This document shows, one piece after another, positions 15,555 through 24,375 of a stretch of DNA of 64,000 bases. Made by a program: the position numbers and the translations under genes. This stretch comes from Rhizobiales bacterium UBA1912 (lineage in GTDB: Bacteria; Pseudomonadota; Alphaproteobacteria; Rhizobiales; Devosiaceae), in NCBI GenBank assembly GCA_002337455.1, contig DDGC01000021.1, positions 62,001-126,000 on the forward strand, written 5' to 3'. The first letter of the stretch is position 1; each line of letters opens with the position of its first letter. Under the pieces are notes generated by a model. The model was not told where the DNA came from, made no database searches, and was given only the letters and a program-made list of their open reading frames with translations.

Positions 15555-17201
15555 GTGTCCATCCGTTTATCATGCTCAGCTGCGGCATTGGGAGTTGCGC
15601 TGGCCGTCGGGCCTTCAGCACCCGCATTAACCGCAGATGTCGTTCCCGTTCACCCGGGAGGCGAGCTCACCATCGGCTCGACCAATTCTCCCCCCAACTG
15701 GAACCCGGTCTCCGCCGTCGGCGACATCACCACTAACCGCCAGCAGCAATGGCCGCTCTATCCCCACCCGTTCCTCACGGGGACCGATGCGGTGGTGTCA
15801 GTGAACACACAGTTTCTTGAATCTGCTGAAGTGGTGAGCACCGACCCAATGGTCGTGGAATACGTCATCCGTGACGAGGCCGTGTGGTCAGACGGCACCC
15901 CGATCACCGTTGCCGATTTCGAGTACACCCAAATGGTTCAGGACCCTGCCGCCTGTGCCGATTGCGCGGCGGCCTTTACCCAGGGCTATGACCTGGTGAC
16001 CGCGATAGAAACCAATGATAGCGGCAAGCTGGTTCGCGTCACATTCTCTGAGCCCTTTGCGCCTTGGCGGACGTTGTTCCCGTTCATTCTTCCCGCCCAT
16101 GTCGCGGAAACCTATGGGGATCTCGCGACCTCCTTCAACGAGGGCCTATCCAACAACGTCCTGGAAGTTTCGGGCGGCCCCTACATGGTTGAGAGCTATC
16201 AGGACGGCGTGGTAATGACGCTGGTCAAGAACCCACTCTGGTACGGCAGTCCGGCAAATCTGGACACCATCCGCTTCCGCTATATCTCCTCGATCGGCGA
16301 ACAGATGACGGCGCTCGAGAACGGAGAGCTCGATGCCGTCTATGGCGGCGCGACGCTCGATACGATCGAACAGGTTAGTCAGATGTTCGGCGTTAGCTCA
16401 GAAGTGGGGCCAACGCTCACCTATTACCACTTCAGCCTTAAGGCTAGCGGAGAGGTCATGGGAGATAAGGCGCTGCGGCAGGCAATGACCATGGCGCTCG
16501 ATATTCCCGACATGACGCGCCGCACGGTAGGCCAATATGTTGAGACGGCAGAGCCCATGACCAGCTCGGCATATATTCCTGGCCAGCCCGAAGTGCAGGA
16601 TAACACCGGCGCAACTGGGGTCGGGACGGGCGACATCGAGGGGGCAATTGCCTTGCTCGAGGATGCTGGGTACACGCTGGTCGAGGGCGCCTTGCACTCC
16701 CCCGATGGCGGGCCGCTGCGCGAAATCGAGATCCTGACCTATTCGATCGATCCGATCCGAGTGCAACTTGCCGAACTAGCCCAGGCCCAGCTCGCCCAGA
16801 TCGGGATTACGGCCTTTATCGATGTTGCCGACCGGTCGCGTTATTCGCCGGACGCCCAGGCGGGTTCATTCGATATCTATACGACCGCCACGGCCCTGGA
16901 TCTGGGTGCGCTCTCGCTCGCCCAGTGGTATCAAACTGGCGCGGCGCGCAATTATTTTGGGTACTCCTCGGAGGTTGTCGACGATCTGGTCGCGGAAATC
17001 TCGGTCACGTTGGACGACGCGCGCACCGTCGAGCTGACAAACGAGCTTGATCGGGCCCTGCTTGAAGACGGCATTGTGGTGCCGCTGTTCCCGATCACCA
17101 ACATGGCGGTGTATTCGGACCGGTTTGCCAACATCTTTGTCAATCCTTCAAAGTACGGCACCACCATGAATGTGGAAGAGTGGGGCCTGCGAGCCGAATA
17201 A
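15555..17201 (+). CDS. ABC transporter substrate-binding protein, family 5 (DppA/OppA-like)
   Basis: A 548-aa periplasmic peptide/opine/nickel-type binding protein. The GTG at 15555 follows AAGGA with six bases spacing and begins a signal peptide (SIRLS, hydrophobic core, cleavage near APALTADV, about residue 27). An upstream in-frame GTG (15534) would only add seven residues. Family-5 marks include GGELTIGSTNSPPNWNP at the mature N-terminus and the WSDGTPITVADFEYT segment near residue 113. It is the first gene of the importer operon 15555-22764. The ligand is unknown. Confidence 0.9.
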   Translation: MSIRLSCSAAALGVALAVGPSAPALTADVVPVHPGGELTIGSTNSPPNWNPVSAVGDITTNRQQQWPLYPHPFLTGTDAVVSVNTQFLESAEVVSTDPMVVEYVIRDEAVWSDGTPITVADFEYTQMVQDPAACADCAAAFTQGYDLVTAIETNDSGKLVRVTFSEPFAPWRTLFPFILPAHVAETYGDLATSFNEGLSNNVLEVSGGPYMVESYQDGVVMTLVKNPLWYGSPANLDTIRFRYISSIGEQMTALENGELDAVYGGATLDTIEQVSQMFGVSSEVGPTLTYYHFSLKASGEVMGDKALRQAMTMALDIPDMTRRTVGQYVETAEPMTSSAYIPGQPEVQDNTGATGVGTGDIEGAIALLEDAGYTLVEGALHSPDGGPLREIEILTYSIDPIRVQLAELAQAQLAQIGITAFIDVADRSRYSPDAQAGSFDIYTTATALDLGALSLAQWYQTGAARNYFGYSSEVVDDLVAEISVTLDDARTVELTNELDRALLEDGIVVPLFPITNMAVYSDRFANIFVNPSKYGTTMNVEEWGLRAE

Positions 17202-17214
17202 TCCACACACACTG

Positions 17215-17237
17215 GGCGGGCCATTTCCTGGCCCGCC
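17215..17237 (+). promoter_or_regulatory. Intercistronic hairpin after the binding-protein gene
   Basis: GGCGGGCCA (17215-17223) pairs with TGGCCCGCC (17229-17237) around loop TTTCC. There is no T-tract, so it is more likely a 3' mRNA stabiliser or partial attenuator than a full terminator. Such hairpins often raise binding-protein levels over permease levels. Confidence 0.5.
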
Positions 17238-17267
17238 TCCTTGCTCCCCCTATCAAGTGAGTTGATC

Positions 17268-18761
17268 ATGACGATCGATTTCGTGGTGGCAACGCCACAC
17301 GATGCCGTGCATTTCAATGACGTGCACCGCAACTATACGGCCACGGCCGGATACCTGGTCTGCAACAATATCTACAATCGGATGGTGCTGACTGAGTGGT
17401 ACAATTTCAACGGCTCTTATCCTGACCTTGCAACGCATTGGGAAATGCTCGATGGGGCGCGCCGCTGGCGCTTTCATCTTAACCAGGCGGCACGCTGGCA
17501 GGACGGCACGCCGCTCACCGCTTACGATGTCGTCTATACCCATATGCACGCCAAGAAGATGGGCTACACCGGTGCCATGTTCCTGACCGACGTTGTCGAT
17601 ATCGTCGCGGTCAACGACCACACTGTCGACTACCATCTTTCCGGACCGAACTCGGGCTTTCTGGTTCAGTTGGGCAATTTCATCTTCTCGCACGTTCTAC
17701 CCCGTCACCTCTATGAGGGCACGGACTGGGACACCAACCCCTACAATCTCAATCCCGTCGGCTCGGGCCCATTCCGGCTCGTCGAATGGGAAAAGGGCAA
17801 ACACATCATTCTCGAAAAGGTCGAGAACCACTGGGGTCCCCAGCCCGAGATCGATAGGCTGATCCTCAAGATTGAGCCGGATCGGGACGAATGCGTGAAT
17901 ATGGTTGTTCGCGGCGAGGCCGACTTTTTTCCCCAGGATACACTGACCTATGACCGGCTGCATCTGATCGAGGGAGCTGATAATGTCGAGCTGATGCGAG
18001 GCAAGGGGCCCGGCATGGCTCTGCTCGACTTCAATCACGGAAGCCCGCTTTGGCAGGACCAACGCCGGCGCGACGCTATCGCCCATGCTATCAATCGTGC
18101 CGATGTCGCCAAGGTGGAAGATCCAGGCGCTAGCGCGGCCTGGGATCACTATCTTCTCGAGAGCGTGGATTGGGCCTTTAATCCCGATGCCAAGGCGCCC
18201 GGCTTCGATGCCCAGGCGGCCGAAAGGCTACTTGAAGAAAGCGGAGCGAGCCGTGACGCCTCGGGTTCCCGCGGCACGCTACGGCTCTATTTCATGGAGA
18301 GCTTTTATGGCCACCGGGCCCTGGCAGCGATTGTCGCGCGCAATCTTGAAGCGATTGGCTTTGCGGTGAGCTATGAGGGCTTGAGCTCGGTCGAATGGTC
18401 AAAGCGGATCCGCAAGGACCACGACTTCGACCTGATTATTGTGGGCGGAACCATGGCGCCCGATATCGAAATCACGGCTACCAAATACGCCTCGAACGGG
18501 CTCAACAATATGGGTCTGCATCACAACAAGGATGCCGACGCCGCCTACGAGGCCGCGCGCACCGCCGTAACCCGTCAGGAGCGCGGGGCGCATTATCGGC
18601 GCTTGCAGGAAATCTGGCGCCGCGACTGCGAGTTCGTGCCACTGTTCTGGTACGGCACCTATTATGCGCGCTCAAAGCGGTTCTTTGGATGGGCCGATCA
18701 ACTCGACTATTCGATCCCGTGGTGGCACTGGGGTCGGATTCGTCCCGTGAGCCAGGGCTGA
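17268..18761 (+). CDS. Second family-5 solute-binding-like protein, no signal peptide
   Basis: A 497-aa protein with family-5 binding-protein architecture: WRFHLNQAARWQDGTPLTAYDVVYT near residues 72-96, NPVGSGPFRLVEWEKGK near 162-178, and REEAD-like VVRGEADFFPQDTL near 215. The N-terminus is MTIDFVVATPHDA with no hydrophobic segment, and no upstream in-frame extension supplies one (the frame opens only nine codons earlier). A normal member would be exported, so this one is predicted cytoplasmic, or exported by a route I cannot see. Ribosome-binding site is weak. It sits between the exported binding protein and the permease in one operon. Confidence 0.82.
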   Translation: MTIDFVVATPHDAVHFNDVHRNYTATAGYLVCNNIYNRMVLTEWYNFNGSYPDLATHWEMLDGARRWRFHLNQAARWQDGTPLTAYDVVYTHMHAKKMGYTGAMFLTDVVDIVAVNDHTVDYHLSGPNSGFLVQLGNFIFSHVLPRHLYEGTDWDTNPYNLNPVGSGPFRLVEWEKGKHIILEKVENHWGPQPEIDRLILKIEPDRDECVNMVVRGEADFFPQDTLTYDRLHLIEGADNVELMRGKGPGMALLDFNHGSPLWQDQRRRDAIAHAINRADVAKVEDPGASAAWDHYLLESVDWAFNPDAKAPGFDAQAAERLLEESGASRDASGSRGTLRLYFMESFYGHRALAAIVARNLEAIGFAVSYEGLSSVEWSKRIRKDHDFDLIIVGGTMAPDIEITATKYASNGLNNMGLHHNKDADAAYEAARTAVTRQERGAHYRRLQEIWRRDCEFVPLFWYGTYYARSKRFFGWADQLDYSIPWWHWGRIRPVSQG

Positions 18762-18796
18762 GCTGTCGACCTGCCAGAGAAAAGGAGAAGGTTTCC

Positions 18797-19783
18797 ATGA
18801 TAGCCCTGATCGGTCGCAGGCTCATCAATAGTATACTGATCCTGTTGGCCTCCACCGTCGTGGTGTTCTCTCTCGTTGCTCTGGCAGGCGATCCGCTCGG
18901 CGAAATGCGCGATCGCCAGCCCCCGGTGCCCGAACATGTGCTTGCCGCAGAAGAAGCGCGCCTGGGGCTCGATCAGCCGGTGCCCGTGCGTTATGTACGC
19001 TGGCTTGGCGGTGTGCTGCAGGGCGATTTCGGACCTTCGGTCAAGCCCATGCAGAATATCGGGGCGGAACTGGCGCCTCGGGTTGGGGTCACCCTGCGGC
19101 TGGTCTCAGTGGCGATCATTGTCGCTGTGATGCTTGCGCTTTTAACAGGCACCATGGCTGCACTCTACCGCAACCGGCTGGCCGACCATATCATTTCCAC
19201 ATCGGCCTTCATCCTGATTGCGCTGCCCTCGTTCTGGCTAGCGGTGTTGCTTAAGCAGGGTGGCATCTTCATCAATCGGACCGCAGACCAGCGCCTGTTG
19301 TATACTGTTGGGGATGTCTCCATCCCTGCACCCGAGGGCTGGCTGCCGCTGATGGTCAACATGGCCGGCCATCTGGTGCTGCCCACTATCGTTCTGACAA
19401 TGGTGCATTTTGCCAGCTGGAGCCGTTATCAACGCACGGCGATCGTTGAATCGCTTTCGAGCGACCATGTCCGGTTTGCCGTCCTGCGGGGCCTGCCGCG
19501 CGGCCGCATCGTGCGCTCACATGTCGTCCGGCCCGCGCTCATTCCCATCGTCACAGTGGTGGCCCTCGATCTTCCGGCGCTTCTCTCGGGCGTGGTGATT
19601 ACGGAGACGGTATTCCAATGGCGAGGCATGGGCGGTTTTCTGCTCGAGTCCATCGCCAATCGGGACGCCAATGCTGTCATGGCTTGGCTGCTCGTGGCTG
19701 CCGTCGCGGTCGTGCTGTTCAACCTTATTGCCGACATTCTCTATGCAATCATCGATCCAAGGGTACGTTATGGAGAAACCTGA
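18797..19783 (+). CDS. ABC transporter permease, DppB/OppB-like
   Basis: A 328-aa inner-membrane permease for a peptide-type importer. The ATG at 18797 has AAAGGAGA upstream; a longer open frame to 18395 is a shadow of the preceding gene. It shows the DppB layout: N-terminal membrane anchor, an extracytoplasmic stretch (LGLDQPVPVRYVRWLGGVLQGDFG at about 59-82), then five membrane segments with the coupling loop near residue 235 (AVLRGLPRGRIVRSHVVRPAL). Its 3' end overlaps the start of the permease-ATPase fusion by 14 bases. Confidence 0.9.
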   Translation: MIALIGRRLINSILILLASTVVVFSLVALAGDPLGEMRDRQPPVPEHVLAAEEARLGLDQPVPVRYVRWLGGVLQGDFGPSVKPMQNIGAELAPRVGVTLRLVSVAIIVAVMLALLTGTMAALYRNRLADHIISTSAFILIALPSFWLAVLLKQGGIFINRTADQRLLYTVGDVSIPAPEGWLPLMVNMAGHLVLPTIVLTMVHFASWSRYQRTAIVESLSSDHVRFAVLRGLPRGRIVRSHVVRPALIPIVTVVALDLPALLSGVVITETVFQWRGMGGFLLESIANRDANAVMAWLLVAAVAVVLFNLIADILYAIIDPRVRYGET

Positions 19784-22397
19784 CCTCGCCAGCACATTCA
19801 AGCCGCAATCGCGATTTGTTATGGCCCTGGGACGTTTCCGCTCCAATACACCAGCTGTGGTCGGTCTGGCAGTGCTGATCGCCCTGGTTCTGGTGGCCGC
19901 AATCGGTCCCATGATCTGGCCTTATGGACACACAGAACTCACCCCGGACCTATCCAAGCCGCCCTCATTTGCCCATCCCCTGGGCACCGACACATTGGGC
20001 CGGGACATGTTGGCCCTTGTCATGCGCGGCATGCAGCAGTCGTTGCTGATCGCGGGATCCGTCGCGCTGATGGCAAGCGTGATCGGAACCACGCTGGGGA
20101 TCATTGCGGGATACTTCGGGCGCTATGTCGATGCTTCGGTCATGCGGTTGGTGGACCTGGTGTTGACCATTCCCACCATCGCGCTGGCGGCGTTCCTAGG
20201 CAATGCCATGAGCAATTTTGGCGTCTCCTGGATAGGGCTGTCGCTGGTGCTCGGGGCGCTGTTTTGGACTTCGGTTGCCCGGCTGGTGCGTGGCGTATCC
20301 CTGAGCCTGCGGGAAATGCAGTTCATCAAGGCCGCCCAAGTCATGGGAGCGGGACCGATCCGGATCATGGCAAGGCACATGGTGCCCAATGTTGCAGACC
20401 ATATCATCGTTGCAACAGCTCTGCTGATTGGGGTCGCCATTCTGTCCGAGACCGCGCTGTCCTTCCTCGGATTTGGGGTGCGTCCGCCCGATACCTCTCT
20501 AGGCCTGCTCATTTCCAATGCGCAGACGGCTGTACTGACCCGCCCCTGGCTTTTCTACGCTCCCGGCCTGCTCATCATCCTCATCGTGCTCTCGATCAAT
20601 TATGTGGGGGAGGGGCTGCGCGATGCCTTCAATCCCAAGGCTGCGCTGACAAACCCGCTGATCACCCGCAAGGCTGTGGGGTCGGTACCCCAGTCGGCGG
20701 TCCAGCACCCAGACGCGCTAATTTCTATTCGCGACTATACCGTGCGGTTCCCCGGGTCGGGGGCGGCGGCCGTCGACGCGATTTCGCTTGCGATCCGGCA
20801 AGGTGAAGTGCTCGCACTGGTTGGAGAATCCGGTTCGGGAAAATCGCTGACATCCCTTGCCATCGCCGGTCTGCTGCCGGTCGGGGCCGGAGCGACCGGG
20901 CACATCAGTTTTCGCGGCAAACCGGTCGATAATCTTAGTTTCGATCAATGGCGCGCTTTCCGGGGCCGCCGCATCGCGACCATTCTCCAGGACCCCTCCA
21001 CGAGCCTTAACCCAGTTCTGACCATCGAGTCACAGTTCCACGAAACCTTCGCGACTGCCGGCCCGATATCCAAGGCGGAAAGCCGCAAGCGCGCGGTGGA
21101 GCTTCTTGAGCTCATGGCCATTCGCGATCCCGAAAGCCGGCTCGATCAATATCCACATCAGATGTCCGGGGGGATCCGTCAGCGGATCGTGATCGCCATG
21201 GCGATGATCCATAAGCCTGACCTTATCATTGCAGATGAACCCACCACTGCGCTCGATGTAACGGTGCAAGCGCAGGTTCTCGATGCCCTTAAGGTTGCCC
21301 GAGAACGGATCGGGGCGGCGATGCTGTTCATCACCCACGACTTGGCGCTGGTGGCAGGGGTGGCCGACAGGGTTGCCGTAATGCGGCATGGGCAGATCGT
21401 CGAAGAGCGCAATGTTGTCGAGCTGTTTGCGGACCCGCAGGCCGATTACACCAAAATGTTGCTCTCTCTGGCGCCCCGGCTCGATCAGTTGGAGTTCTGC
21501 CACGAGAAAGCCGATCGGGGCGACCAGCCGGTGTTGTTGCAGGTGGATGCAGTGTCGAAACACTTCCAGCGTCCCCGTGCGGGCACGCCAAAGGGGGGCG
21601 ACCGGACCATTCACGCCCTGTGCGGTGTCAGCTTTGAGCTACGGGCGGGCGAAACGCTGGGGATTGTCGGAGAATCGGGATCGGGGAAGACGACCCTGCT
21701 CAACACCATTCTGGGGCTTTACCTGCCCGACCATGGCAAGGTTATCTTCGACGGGCACGATTTGCGTGAGCGCTCAGCGCGCCGGGCTGTAGGACGCGAC
21801 ATATCGGTTGTGTTTCAGGACCCCTACAGTTCGCTCGACCCGCGCATGACCGTTCAACAATTGCTTTGCGAGCCCCTGGATATCTACGGCTTTGAACAGA
21901 ATGCCGATGCACGGGTGCGCCAAGTGCTCGAACAGGTCCGTTTGCCCGTTGCATCGCTCGACAGGTTTCCGCATGAGTTTTCAGGCGGGCAAAGGCAGCG
22001 CATAGCAATTGCACGGGCCCTCATGCTCAATCCACGGCTGGTCATTCTCGACGAACCTGTCTCGGCGCTGGACGTTTCGATCCAGCAGGACATTCTTGGG
22101 CTCCTCGGTGAACTCAAGAGCGAACTCGATATCGCTTATCTGCTTGTGGCGCACGATCTTGCGGTCGTGGCCGAACTGAGCGACCGGATCGGTGTGATGT
22201 ATGGGGGACAGTTGGTCGAATTGGGCGCCACCCGCAAGATCATCACCGCACCGGCCCACCCCTACACCAAGATCCTGCTTGATGCCGTGCCGATACCTGA
22301 TCCCGGCATCGAGCGCGAGCGCCGCAACCGCGCGCAGGTTACTCCATGGCCAACCGCCGCCAATCCATTGCCGGCGTGCCCAACCCATCAAGGATAA
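19770..22397 (+). CDS. Fused ABC transporter: DppC-like permease + two ATPase domains (DppD-DppF)
   Basis: One uninterrupted 875-aa frame. Residues about 1-295 are a DppC-type permease (membrane segments, coupling loop AAQVMGAGPIRIMARHMVPN). Residues about 310-580 are a first ATPase: Walker A VGESGSGKS, signature MSGGIRQR, Walker B IIADEPTTALDV. Residues about 585-875 are a second ATPase: Walker A VGESGSGKTT, signature FSGGQRQR, Walker B VILDEPVSALDVS. Both sites look intact. The C-terminal oligopeptide tail is short, ending PLPACPTHQG. In most bacteria these are three genes; permease plus one ATPase or two fused ATPases (GsiA-like) are known, so the triple fusion is notable. Start ATG 19770 lies inside the end of the DppB gene. 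Confidence 0.9.
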   Translation: MEKPDLASTFKPQSRFVMALGRFRSNTPAVVGLAVLIALVLVAAIGPMIWPYGHTELTPDLSKPPSFAHPLGTDTLGRDMLALVMRGMQQSLLIAGSVALMASVIGTTLGIIAGYFGRYVDASVMRLVDLVLTIPTIALAAFLGNAMSNFGVSWIGLSLVLGALFWTSVARLVRGVSLSLREMQFIKAAQVMGAGPIRIMARHMVPNVADHIIVATALLIGVAILSETALSFLGFGVRPPDTSLGLLISNAQTAVLTRPWLFYAPGLLIILIVLSINYVGEGLRDAFNPKAALTNPLITRKAVGSVPQSAVQHPDALISIRDYTVRFPGSGAAAVDAISLAIRQGEVLALVGESGSGKSLTSLAIAGLLPVGAGATGHISFRGKPVDNLSFDQWRAFRGRRIATILQDPSTSLNPVLTIESQFHETFATAGPISKAESRKRAVELLELMAIRDPESRLDQYPHQMSGGIRQRIVIAMAMIHKPDLIIADEPTTALDVTVQAQVLDALKVARERIGAAMLFITHDLALVAGVADRVAVMRHGQIVEERNVVELFADPQADYTKMLLSLAPRLDQLEFCHEKADRGDQPVLLQVDAVSKHFQRPRAGTPKGGDRTIHALCGVSFELRAGETLGIVGESGSGKTTLLNTILGLYLPDHGKVIFDGHDLRERSARRAVGRDISVVFQDPYSSLDPRMTVQQLLCEPLDIYGFEQNADARVRQVLEQVRLPVASLDRFPHEFSGGQRQRIAIARALMLNPRLVILDEPVSALDVSIQQDILGLLGELKSELDIAYLLVAHDLAVVAELSDRIGVMYGGQLVELGATRKIITAPAHPYTKILLDAVPIPDPGIERERRNRAQVTPWPTAANPLPACPTHQG

Positions 22398-22401
22398 GTC
22401 A

Positions 22402-22764
22402 ATGTCTCTAAAGCGCATTCACATCAAAACCCGCATGAGCGGCATAGTGATCAACGGCAACAACGTTCATCTCTCGGGCATGACGGCTGCCCAGCGCGAG
22501 GGCAGGAGCGTTGGCGAGCAGACAGCCGACATTCTCAAGCGCATCGATGAGTTGCTGGCCGACGCGGGAACCGACAAGAAGCATCTCGTCCAAGTCAACA
22601 TCTGGCTCAGCGACATCACAACTTTCGATGAGATGAACGCGGTCTGGGATCGATGGATCGTTCCAGGCACCGCACCGGCGCGCGCCACAGTAGAGTCACG
22701 CCTCGCATTGCCCGACATCAAGGTCGAGATACAGGTTCTAGCTGTCCTACCAGACTTGGACTGA
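22402..22764 (+). CDS. RidA-family protein (enamine/imine deaminase-like)
   Basis: A 120-aa RidA-superfamily protein closing the peptide-importer operon, four bases after the fusion gene and with AAGGA upstream. It keeps the catalytic-type Arg in PARATVES (about residue 94) and the C-terminal VEIQVLAVLP segment. This contrasts with the RidA-like protein at 10589, which lacks the Arg. Imine deamination of an amino acid or amine derived from the imported substrate is a reasonable role by family; the substrate is unknown. Confidence 0.88.
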   Translation: MSLKRIHIKTRMSGIVINGNNVHLSGMTAAQREGRSVGEQTADILKRIDELLADAGTDKKHLVQVNIWLSDITTFDEMNAVWDRWIVPGTAPARATVESRLALPDIKVEIQVLAVLPDLD

Positions 22765-23018
22765 CGCCCGCACGCGCCTTTCCCTTGTTCCAGGCATTGG
22801 AATATTGCAGCTCTGAAGGGCAAGCGGGTCCATCCCGGAGGTTTGGCGGCGCCCCGAAGAGCTTCTAAGGATTAAACTGTGCCATTTACGTAGCTGCGGG
22901 CGTGTTAGATATCCAAATCTGCCGGACACGGCTCACGACCGCGATAGCGTTGTCCGCTAATGGAGATTGTTCTGTTGGGCAAGCAGGTTGGTCCCCAACG
23001 ACCCCAACTCGGCCTCTA

Positions 23019-24320
23019 TTAAACTTTACCACTCTCAACGGGCCGCAGACCGCACCATTCGGCAACAAAAAGCGCTATTACCTTGGTCGTTTCACGCATT
23101 GAGGCAAGGTCGGTTCGCTCGAAAGGGGAGTGGCTCCCTTCACCATGGCCGCCATAGCACAGAGTGGGGATATCAAAATAAAGGTCGTACTGCCGGGTAT
23201 CCGAGGTAGCTGTCTGGCAAAAGGTCTCGAGCGGTTTGCCAGTAACCTGCTCGTGGACTAGGCAAAGCGTTGCCTCGGCGTCTGTATCAGGTTCGAACAC
23301 GTGGCCATCAGCTTGAAACCCGATCCAGTCGATCACGGGTTCTGTCGAGGCATCCAATCGTCTCGCCGCTTCGGCAATACATGCGCTCACACGCTCACGC
23401 ATTTTGGGCAAGCTTGTTCCCGGCAGCACCGAAATTCGGCATTCGATCTCGCACCAGGAGGGCACTGAGCCGAGCCAGTCTCCGCCGCGGATCTTGCCAA
23501 GGCTGAACTTTACCGGGTTCTTGATGTTGCCGAACCAAGGGTGATCGCGCGCCTCGGTGTTGATCTGGGCAGTCAGCTCGGTCAGATCCTGGGCATACTC
23601 GTATCCAGCCAGGATCGCATTGGCTCCTGGCCCTGCGCTTGAGAGTACATGGCCCGGCCTACCAAAGACGCGCACCCGGAACCACACCGAGCCCAACTCG
23701 GCGCGTAAAAGCTTGCCGTTGAGACTTTCCGGGATGAGGGCAGCTTCGGCCCGGTATCCGCGCTCGAGTGTCGCAAGCGCGCCATTGCCCGTGCATTCTT
23801 CTTCACACACAGTCTCGATGTGAACCCGGGCGTCGGGAACATAGCCGATGGCTTTAAGGGCATCGAGGGCAAAGACCATTTCGGCGACACCGACTTTCAT
23901 GTCGTTTGTGCCGCGTCCCGACATCCAACCGTCCTTTATCTGGGGTTCGAAGGGCGGGTGGGGCCAGAGCTCGGGCGCACCAGGGGGAACGACATCAATG
24001 TGCCCCTGAAGGATCAGGCTTCGACCACCAGGATCGGTGACATCATGGGTCGCAACCACGATCAGAGCATCGGCGTAATTGGCCTCGACGACGGGGGAGA
24101 ACCCAGGTTTTCCCTCGACGTCCACCTCATCGATAGTGAAGCTGTCCACGGACCAGCCACGAGCGGCAAATTCGGCCGCCAGCCATGTCTGGCAGGGCGT
24201 GATGTTACCCCTGACGCTGTCAAAGGACACAAGACGGGCCAGCCAGTCGGTCTGGGCTTCATGCAGGTCAGAGAGAACTCCGTCCAACTGCTCGGCCAGT
24301 CCGGTTTTGTCCAGTGACAT
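23019..24320 (-). CDS. M20-family metallopeptidase (ArgE/DapE-like deacylase)
   Basis: A 433-aa zinc hydrolase that removes acyl or similar groups from amino acids or cleaves dipeptides. All metal-site motifs are present: LQGHIDVVPPG near residue 100 (His, Asp), GRGTNDMKVG near 130 (Asp), VCEEECTGNGA near 168 (Glu pair) and a C-terminal GHGEGSHSPFE (His) near 408. The ATG at 24320 has GGAGAAA upstream. It is the last gene of the large minus-strand operon. Possible partner of the hydantoinase next door, e.g. hydrolysing the ring-opened N-carbamoyl or amide product; that link is inference. It is convergent with the RidA gene, with a 254-base gap in which I see no gene. Confidence 0.9.
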   Translation of the reverse strand: MSLDKTGLAEQLDGVLSDLHEAQTDWLARLVSFDSVRGNITPCQTWLAAEFAARGWSVDSFTIDEVDVEGKPGFSPVVEANYADALIVVATHDVTDPGGRSLILQGHIDVVPPGAPELWPHPPFEPQIKDGWMSGRGTNDMKVGVAEMVFALDALKAIGYVPDARVHIETVCEEECTGNGALATLERGYRAEAALIPESLNGKLLRAELGSVWFRVRVFGRPGHVLSSAGPGANAILAGYEYAQDLTELTAQINTEARDHPWFGNIKNPVKFSLGKIRGGDWLGSVPSWCEIECRISVLPGTSLPKMRERVSACIAEAARRLDASTEPVIDWIGFQADGHVFEPDTDAEATLCLVHEQVTGKPLETFCQTATSDTRQYDLYFDIPTLCYGGHGEGSHSPFERTDLASMRETTKVIALFVAEWCGLRPVESGKV

Positions 24321-24375
24321 ATGCGTTTCTCCGGGAATTGGTGACATGGTCACGGCTCGAGATCAGATAGAATGA

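Noticed and set aside
18395..18796. N-terminal extension of the DppB-like permease to 18395
   Set aside because: The extension overlaps the preceding gene in another frame; the ATG at 18797 has a strong ribosome site and begins a proper membrane segment.
22765..23018. Possible terminator or small gene between the convergent RidA and M20 genes
   Set aside because: No stem with T-tract and no frame with a ribosome site and protein-like content was recognised.
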